64,000 nucleotides of DNA from Microbispora sp. H11081 (GTDB lineage Bacteria; Actinomycetota; Actinomycetes; Streptosporangiales; Streptosporangiaceae). Location: positions 62,001-126,000 of the forward strand of contig NZ_JABBWV010000016.1 of the NCBI RefSeq assembly GCF_012999535.1. The letters run 5' to 3'. The translations under genes and the position numbers were made by a program. The notes under the pieces are model-generated. The model did not search any database. It had not been told where the DNA came from and saw nothing but the letters and a program-made list of their open reading frames with translations. Shown in pieces: positions 59,843 to 64,000 of this stretch. Numbering within the stretch: position 1 is the first letter of the stretch; every line of letters begins with the position of its first letter.

Positions 59843-60126
59843 AGGCCGGTCCCCTCCAGCGGATCGGCGGGCAGTTCCTGATCGATCCCGGCGTCCAGGT
59901 CGGCACGGAGTTCGTCGGGGTCGAGAACAGGTGCGGTAGCGAAGACGGCCAGCACCTCCGCGGTCGGCACGGCCCGGCGACGCTTGATCGGGATGACCTC
60001 GGCGAGTGGCTCGCCGTTGATCGTCAGCACATATTGCTGACCCTGCCGCAGCCCCCGGGTGATGCTGCCGGAGTCGCTGACGAACTGCCGCACGCTGACA
60101 TCGACAGGCCTGGGTCTGGCGCTCAT
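59839..60126 (-). CDS. vapB: Phd/VapB-type antitoxin
   Basis: A 95-aa antitoxin. The N-terminal Phd/YefM-like fold (PVDVSVRQFVSDSGSITRGLRQGQQYVLTINGEPLAEVIPI, residues ~7-47) serves DNA binding and dimerisation. The C-terminal tail (DPDELRADLDAGIDQELP) wraps the toxin. Precedes vapC with a 4-bp overlap; probably autoregulated as a complex. Confidence 0.88.
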   Translation of the reverse strand: MSARPRPVDVSVRQFVSDSGSITRGLRQGQQYVLTINGEPLAEVIPIKRRRAVPTAEVLAVFATAPVLDPDELRADLDAGIDQELPADPLEGTGL

Positions 60127-60191
60127 GGCTCCAGCTTACGACGCGTACTACGCCGTACCACAGGCCTTGGCGGGATCGGTGCCCGCGCTCG

Positions 60192-60255
60192 TCAGAACTC
60201 GTCGGCGCCGCTCGGCTGAACGATGTCGAAGACATGGCGTGAGGCGGCGCAGACC
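60192..60255. repeat. 64-bp direct repeat, right copy
   Basis: Second copy of 59328-59391. It contains the real stop and last 20 codons of the UTRA-domain gene on the minus strand. Confidence 0.9.
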
Positions 60256-60767
60256 GTCTCCAGCACGTGGATCGGCACGTCCTCGGCCGAGTAGGCGGCC
60301 CGCACGATCTGGACGACCCACTCTCCTGGGCCCAGCTCCAGCGTGGCGGGCTCGTCGTCGCGGGACGGCCGGGCGACCAACTGCTCCTCCGCCCGCCCGA
60401 ACCGGTGGCCCAGTTCCTCGATCCGCGCCTGCAGGCTCGGCGCCAGGAAGCCCGGCTCGCACAACGGGGTGTCCGCGAAGAGGTCCAGCCGCAGGAAGCT
60501 CGTGGCGACCCGCACCGGCACGTCGCCGGCGAGCAGCAGCTTGCGCCTGGCCAGCACCGGCGCGCCCGGCTCGACCCGCAGCCCGGCGGCCACGTGCTCC
60601 GAGGCGGGCTCCGGGCCGACGTACAGCATCCTGCGCCCGGCCCGCACCCCCTGCCGCTCCGCCTCCGTCAGGAACAGCGAGGCCGAGCCCCGTACGGCAG
60701 GCTCCGACGGCAGCGACCGCCGCACCACGACTCTCGGCTCCCGCACCACGACTCTCGGCTCCCCCAC
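60192..60767 (-). CDS. UTRA-domain protein lacking a DNA-binding domain
   Basis: A 191-aa protein matching only the C-terminal UTRA effector-binding domain of GntR/HutC regulators (ASLFLTEAERQGVRAGRRMLYVG, ARRKLLLAGDVPVRVATSFLRLDLFADTPL, WVVQIVRAAYSAEDVPIHVLETV). The GntR winged helix that should precede it is absent. The first residues after GTG 60767 are instead a duplicated EPRVVVR heptapeptide from a 21-bp tandem repeat. GGAAGGGGG lies 7-8 nt upstream. It could be a ligand-binding partner of another regulator, or a truncated GntR. It lies beyond the tmRNA 3' end on the same strand. Confidence 0.82.
   Translation of the reverse strand: MGEPRVVVREPRVVVRRSLPSEPAVRGSASLFLTEAERQGVRAGRRMLYVGPEPASEHVAAGLRVEPGAPVLARRKLLLAGDVPVRVATSFLRLDLFADTPLCEPGFLAPSLQARIEELGHRFGRAEEQLVARPSRDDEPATLELGPGEWVVQIVRAAYSAEDVPIHVLETVCAASRHVFDIVQPSGADEF
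60721..60762. repeat. 21-bp tandem duplication at the start of the UTRA gene
   Basis: A 21-base unit beginning CGCACCACGACTC occurs twice perfectly (60721-60741, 60742-60762). It adds seven residues in frame just after the start codon. Confidence 0.9.
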
Positions 60768-60869
60768 GGCAGGACCCCCTTCCAGGCAACGCCACCGACA
60801 GTACTCGTCACGCCTGGGAGCCGCTCGGGAGGTGCCCGGCGACCGGAGGGACGTCTTCCGGGAACGACA

Positions 60870-60909
60870 GAAGGGCGGGGAGGCAGCTTTCGCTTCCTCC
60901 CCGCCCTTC
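60870..60909 (-). terminator. tmRNA terminator hairpin
   Basis: GAAGGGCGGGGAGG (60870-60883) and CCTCCCCGCCCTTC (60896-60909) form a perfect 14-bp stem with a 12-nt loop. It lies 10 bp past the mature 3' end of tmRNA. Confidence 0.85.
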
Positions 60910-60919
60910 CGCGGAGATG

Positions 60920-61300
60920 TGGAGGTGGCGGGAATCGAACCCGCGTCCTTCAACACCAAGACAGGGCTTCTCCGGGTGCAGCCTGTTGCGATTTTCTCGG
61001 CCCCGGAGATCTCACAGGCGAGTCTCCGACGGGCCCAGTCACTGTTTGGTTTCCCGTACGACCCCGTGACCGGGCCGGACGGTTGAGCCTTCTAGCGATG
61101 TCAGTTCCAGGCCGAAGGCACTCCCGGGCTGACAGAGGTTCTCGCTGCTTAGGCGGCGAGAGCCAGGGAAGCCTGGCTCACCTCAGTGCTCTTCTTATTG
61201 GCACTTATTGTTTGCGGTCACAGTGTTGACGGGGTTATGTCCGCAGTCCCCGACCCGCTTCCCCTGACTTGCAATGCCGAAGTCGAAACCGGTCACCCCC
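60920..61300 (-). ncRNA. ssrA: Transfer-messenger RNA (tmRNA)
   Basis: A 381-nt RNA that rescues stalled ribosomes with SmpB. The 5' end GGGGGTG pairs with the 3' end CACCTCC to form the acceptor stem, with discriminator A; CCA is not encoded. The T-arm GCGGGTTCGATTCCCGC lies next to the 3' end, and GGTTTCGACTTCG near the 5' end is the tmRNA counterpart. The tag frame starts at GCC 61202 and ends at TAA 61149: ANKKSTEVSQASLALAA. It ends in ALAA as expected. smpB lies 2.2 kb upstream on the same strand. Confidence 0.96.
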
Positions 61301-61512
61301 TGTGCAGTTGTCAACCCCGACCCCGAGGGGCCGGTGCCACCAGCTTACTCAAGACAACAGCGATGACGCGACTCGAATTCCGCCCGGCCGGGTGGGACGC
61401 CGAAGCCCCCGGGGCGCGGCCTCTGGCGCGCGCTCCGGGGGCCGACCGGCAGGGTCGAGCCGGTCCGGACGGCAGGGCTCCCCCCGAGATGGAGCCCTGT
61501 CCTCATCACGGC

Positions 61513-61547
61513 GACTGGGCCCGCAACCCCCCAAGCGGGTCCCAGTC
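61513..61547 (-). terminator. Hairpin downstream of the PBP-like gene
   Basis: GACTGGGCCCGC (61513-61524) pairs with GCGGGTCCCAGTC (61535-61547) with one bulged base. A second 9-bp hairpin, CAGGGCTCC/GGAGCCCTG, lies at 61473-61499. The 300-bp gap 61301-61600 otherwise holds only the tmRNA upstream region. A TTGACA at 61306-61311 on the minus strand is too near the tmRNA 5' end to be its -35. Confidence 0.6.
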
Positions 61548-61600
61548 ACCTAGAAAGACGCCGGTGGCCGCCCGGATGGTTGCTCGGCCCACGCCATTTT

Positions 61601-63517
61601 TCAGGTCTGGGGCTGAGCCGCGCGGAAGAAGCTCCCGGCCATCGTGGAGGCGGCCGACAGCCCGCCGCCCTGCGCCAGCACGGCGACCGCGACGTCCCCC
61701 TGCCAGCCCACGAACCACGAGAGCCGCAAGCGCTCCTTCTTCTCCGTCTGGGTGACCTCGGCGGCCACGCCGTACACGGGGTCGCCGGGGGCGGAGGCGG
61801 CGGAGGCGGCGCCGGACGACACGCCGGCCCGCATGAGCGTGCGCAGCTTCGCGGTGATCGCGGGGTCGAGCGTCACGGGCTGCGCCGCGGCCGCGGGGGG
61901 GCCGTCCTCGACGCTCGGGTCGGGCGCGGCGGGCGAGACCACCAGCACCGGTGGCCGCCACGTGCCGGACTTGACCGCCGCGGCGACGAGGGCCATCGCC
62001 AGCGGGCTGACCCGCGCGCCCTGCCCCGCGATGATCTTCGCGATGGCCGCGTCGCCGTCGGGGGCGGCGATCGACCCGCTGAACGTCCGCAGCGGCAGCC
62101 TCCAGTCGCCGCCGATGCCGAACTGGCTCGCGCTGGCGGCGAGCCGCTGCCCGCTGATCCGCCGGGCCAGCGACGCCAGCGCGGTCACACAGCCCTGCGC
62201 GAAGTCGGCCTGGAAGGTGGGCGTCGTCACACCGTCGACGCCGGGCTGCTGGAAGCGCGCCCCGCCCACGGTGCGGTCGGCGCTGCACGGCACCTTCTGC
62301 TTGGGGTCGAGGCCCGACTTGAGCAGCCCCTCCGCGGCGACGATCGAGAAGGCGCTGCCCGCGACGTACCGGCCGGCCAGCGCGTCCTTCTCCTGGTGCA
62401 ACTGGTTGGTGGAGACGGCCAGCACCTCGCCGGTGGAGGCCTGCACGGCGACGAGCGCGGCCGGGCGTGGCCCCGCGACCGCGGCGTCCCCCGCGCTCTG
62501 CAGCCTGCTGTCGATCGTGGTCTGTACCGACGCGTTCTCCCGCCCCGGCCACGCCTTGAGCTCCTTGACCTGCCGCCCGGTGGCGTTGTCGAGGATGACG
62601 ACCCGGGTCTCCGTCGAGCCGGTGAGCTGGTCCTGATAGGCCTTCTGGAGGCCGTCCCTGCCGAAGGTGTCACCGGCCCGCTGCGGCCCGCCGAGCCGCT
62701 GCTCGGCCTCCGGGGTGATGGCCGTGACCACGCCGACGATCTGGGTGGGCGACTTGGGCGCGACCGGCGGGTTGTCGATCTGGAACTCCAGACCTCTGAT
62801 GGCCTCCAGCTTGGACTTGATCTGGGCGAACTTCGTCCGCCCGAACGTGGCGAGGGGGACGAAGTCCTGCGGGGGCGACGACAGGATGCGGCTCAGCAGG
62901 CGGTCCTGGGCGAAGCCGGTGACCTTCGACAACTGGTCGCAGAGCCGGCCGGGGTCCTTGACCTTGGCGGGGGTGACCCCGGCGACGTGCAGCACGGTCT
63001 CGTCCTGCAGCGCGTTGCCGTCACGGTCGAGGATGGGCTTGCGGCCCTTGGGGACGGTGGCGACGGCGAACCGCTGCCCGGGGTGCAGGTCGGGGTGGAT
63101 GACGCTCGGCGACCACCGCACCTTCCACTGGCCGCCGACCAGGTGCAGGGGGAGGTTTCCGTCGTACTGCCACAGGGGGTTGTTCTCACCGAGGTCCACC
63201 TCGGCGTGGTAGCCGGCCTGCGCGTTGTCGCCGTCCCGGCTGATCCCCCGCAGCGAGAAGCGGACGGAGGCCGCGTCCAACTGCAGGCGGGCGTCCTCGA
63301 TCGCCTTGCGCACCGCCGCCTGGTCGCCGTCGGTGCGCCGCGCCGCGGCCGCGTAGTCCCCCGTCTGCCAGCCGACGAGGAAGTCGCGCACCGCCTCGTT
63401 CGGCGACGGCTCCTCGAAGCAGCCGGCCAGCAGGGGCGCGGTCAGGCCGAGCGCGAGCGCGACCCGTACGGCTCTCGCCCGGACGACGACGCCGAATCTT
63501 CCGGAGGACAGGGCCAC
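61601..63517 (-). CDS. Penicillin-binding-protein homologue with catalytic motifs lost
   Basis: A 638-aa lipoprotein (lipobox LTAPLLAGC, Cys near 33). Residues ~38-150 are an NTF2-like MecA_N domain, ~155-300 a PBP dimerisation region, and ~340-638 a transpeptidase fold. The three active-site motifs are all altered. SxxK reads SAFS in YVAGSAFSI (~residue 388). SxN reads GCV in FAQGCVTALASLA. KTG is missing in PVYGVAAEVTQ, although the following SWFVGWQGDVAVAVL strand is intact. It therefore should not bind beta-lactams or cross-link peptidoglycan. A scaffold or sensor role in cell-wall synthesis is inferred. It lies between smpB and ssrA. Confidence 0.85.
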   Translation of the reverse strand: MALSSGRFGVVVRARAVRVALALGLTAPLLAGCFEEPSPNEAVRDFLVGWQTGDYAAAARRTDGDQAAVRKAIEDARLQLDAASVRFSLRGISRDGDNAQAGYHAEVDLGENNPLWQYDGNLPLHLVGGQWKVRWSPSVIHPDLHPGQRFAVATVPKGRKPILDRDGNALQDETVLHVAGVTPAKVKDPGRLCDQLSKVTGFAQDRLLSRILSSPPQDFVPLATFGRTKFAQIKSKLEAIRGLEFQIDNPPVAPKSPTQIVGVVTAITPEAEQRLGGPQRAGDTFGRDGLQKAYQDQLTGSTETRVVILDNATGRQVKELKAWPGRENASVQTTIDSRLQSAGDAAVAGPRPAALVAVQASTGEVLAVSTNQLHQEKDALAGRYVAGSAFSIVAAEGLLKSGLDPKQKVPCSADRTVGGARFQQPGVDGVTTPTFQADFAQGCVTALASLARRISGQRLAASASQFGIGGDWRLPLRTFSGSIAAPDGDAAIAKIIAGQGARVSPLAMALVAAAVKSGTWRPPVLVVSPAAPDPSVEDGPPAAAAQPVTLDPAITAKLRTLMRAGVSSGAASAASAPGDPVYGVAAEVTQTEKKERLRLSWFVGWQGDVAVAVLAQGGGLSAASTMAGSFFRAAQPQT

Positions 63518-63520
63518 GGC

Positions 63521-64000
63521 CTAACGGCCCCCCCGGCGGCGGACCGCGTTCGACATGGCCCGCGACATCTCCCGGTTCGCCTGCTTCTCCATGAGCGTCT
63601 GCCGCTTGTCGTAGTCCTTCTTACCCCTGGCGACGCCGATCTCGATCTTGGCCCGGCCGTCCTTGAAGTACATGGACAGCGGGATGAGCGTGAGGCCCTT
63701 CTCCTTCAGCGTCGCGTCGATCTTGCCGATCTCCTTGCGGTGCACCAGCAGCTTCCGCGTGCGCCGCGCGGCGTGGTTGGTCCAGGTGCCCTGGCTGTAC
63801 TCGGGGATGTACACGTTGATCAGCCAGAGCTCGCCGCCCTCCACCGAGGCGTAGCCGTCGGTGAGGTTGGCCTTTCCCGCCCGCAGGGACTTGACCTCGG
63901 TGCCGGTCAGCACGAGCCCGGCCTCATAGGTGTCCTCGATGAAGAAGTCGTGCCTGGCACGCTTGTTCTGGGCGATGAGCTTGCGCCCGGTCTCACGTGG
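63521..64000 (-). CDS. smpB: SsrA-binding protein SmpB, start beyond window edge
   Basis: OB-fold protein that delivers tmRNA to stalled ribosomes. The 159 visible codons begin [31 protein letters not shown], so only a few N-terminal residues are missing; full-length SmpB is about 155-165 aa. [15 protein letters not shown] and [10 protein letters not shown] are family hallmarks. The basic tail [22 protein letters not shown] forms the helix that probes the mRNA channel. The stop is 3 bp before the PBP-like gene, making an operon. Confidence 0.97.
   Translation of the reverse strand, partial: PRETGRKLIAQNKRARHDFFIEDTYEAGLVLTGTEVKSLRAGKANLTDGYASVEGGELWLINVYIPEYSQGTWTNHAARRTRKLLVHRKEIGKIDATLKEKGLTLIPLSMYFKDGRAKIEIGVARGKKDYDKRQTLMEKQANREMSRAMSNAVRRRGGR

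Noticed and set aside
61185..61214. Alternative tmRNA tag starting at GCA AAC AAT
   Set aside because: That frame stops after six codons (ANNKCQ) and lacks the ALAA ending; the GCC frame gives a proper tag.
61306..61311. TTGACA as the tmRNA -35 box
   Set aside because: It lies only 6 nt upstream of the mature 5' end, too close for a promoter.

Overview
The window is very GC-rich, gene-dense DNA with strong third-position GC and frequent GTG starts. It carries a typical high-GC actinobacterial gene set: streptogrisin-type protease, CBM2-bearing secreted proteins, DprE1/DprE2, a DUF2613 protein and an SmpB/tmRNA pair. Family content and gene order suggest a filamentous actinomycete, most likely Streptosporangiaceae or a relative. 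That placement is an inference from gene content, not from a marker sequence.

Layout. 1-6.6 kb: the 3' end of a flavin monooxygenase, a gamma-glutamyltransferase, a NarL-type two-component system, a divergent MarR/esterase pair and a MerR regulator. 6.6-12.8 kb: anmK and a MurR/RpiR regulator (cell-wall amino-sugar recycling), separated by a TetR / MFS exporter / broken SRPBCC / carotenoid-oxygenase block. 13-16 kb: a Cys-rich 66-aa protein, a TauE/SafE-like membrane protein with a cupredoxin tail, and a Sel1-repeat protein. 16-20 kb: alanine dehydrogenase, a class III aminotransferase and an M20 dipeptidase. 20-31 kb: a secreted pectate lyase, an Rpn-like nuclease, a solute-binding/VWA protein with a coiled-coil partner, a TetR-thioesterase pair, a threonine-dehydratase-like enzyme with divergent LysR, a cytosolic-looking binding protein and a CBM2 protein. 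31-37.7 kb: XRE/map, LysE, a VC0807-like protein, an ARMT1-type phosphatase, LysR and a streptogrisin-like protease.

37.9-54.7 kb is the most coherent region, a cell-envelope glycan cluster. It encodes the decaprenyl-phosphoryl-arabinose donor pathway (UbiA-type phosphoribosyltransferase, DprE1, DprE2), an AftD-like arabinofuranosyltransferase fused in frame to a DUF3068 domain, a second DUF3068 protein, two large multi-TM proteins that look like GT-C transferases, a GT4 glycosyltransferase, a membrane acyltransferase, a methyltransferase and the small DUF2613 protein. A repeat element lies at the left edge of this cluster and again exactly at the AftD/DUF3068 junction.

54.7-64 kb holds a two-domain FadE34-like acyl-CoA dehydrogenase, a lipoprotein HtrA-like protease, a frameshifted adenosine-deaminase-family gene, a VapBC module bracketed by perfect 64-bp direct repeats, a UTRA-only protein, tmRNA (ssrA), a penicillin-binding-protein homologue lacking all three catalytic motifs, and smpB running off the right edge.

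No CRISPR array, prophage, transposase or classical antibiotic cluster was seen. The points most worth pursuing are the glycan cluster with its repeat-mediated AftD-DUF3068 fusion, the dispersed repeat family, the 64-bp repeats around vapBC, the motif-less PBP, and the single reading frame joining an MFS exporter to a carotenoid oxygenase through a broken SRPBCC gene.
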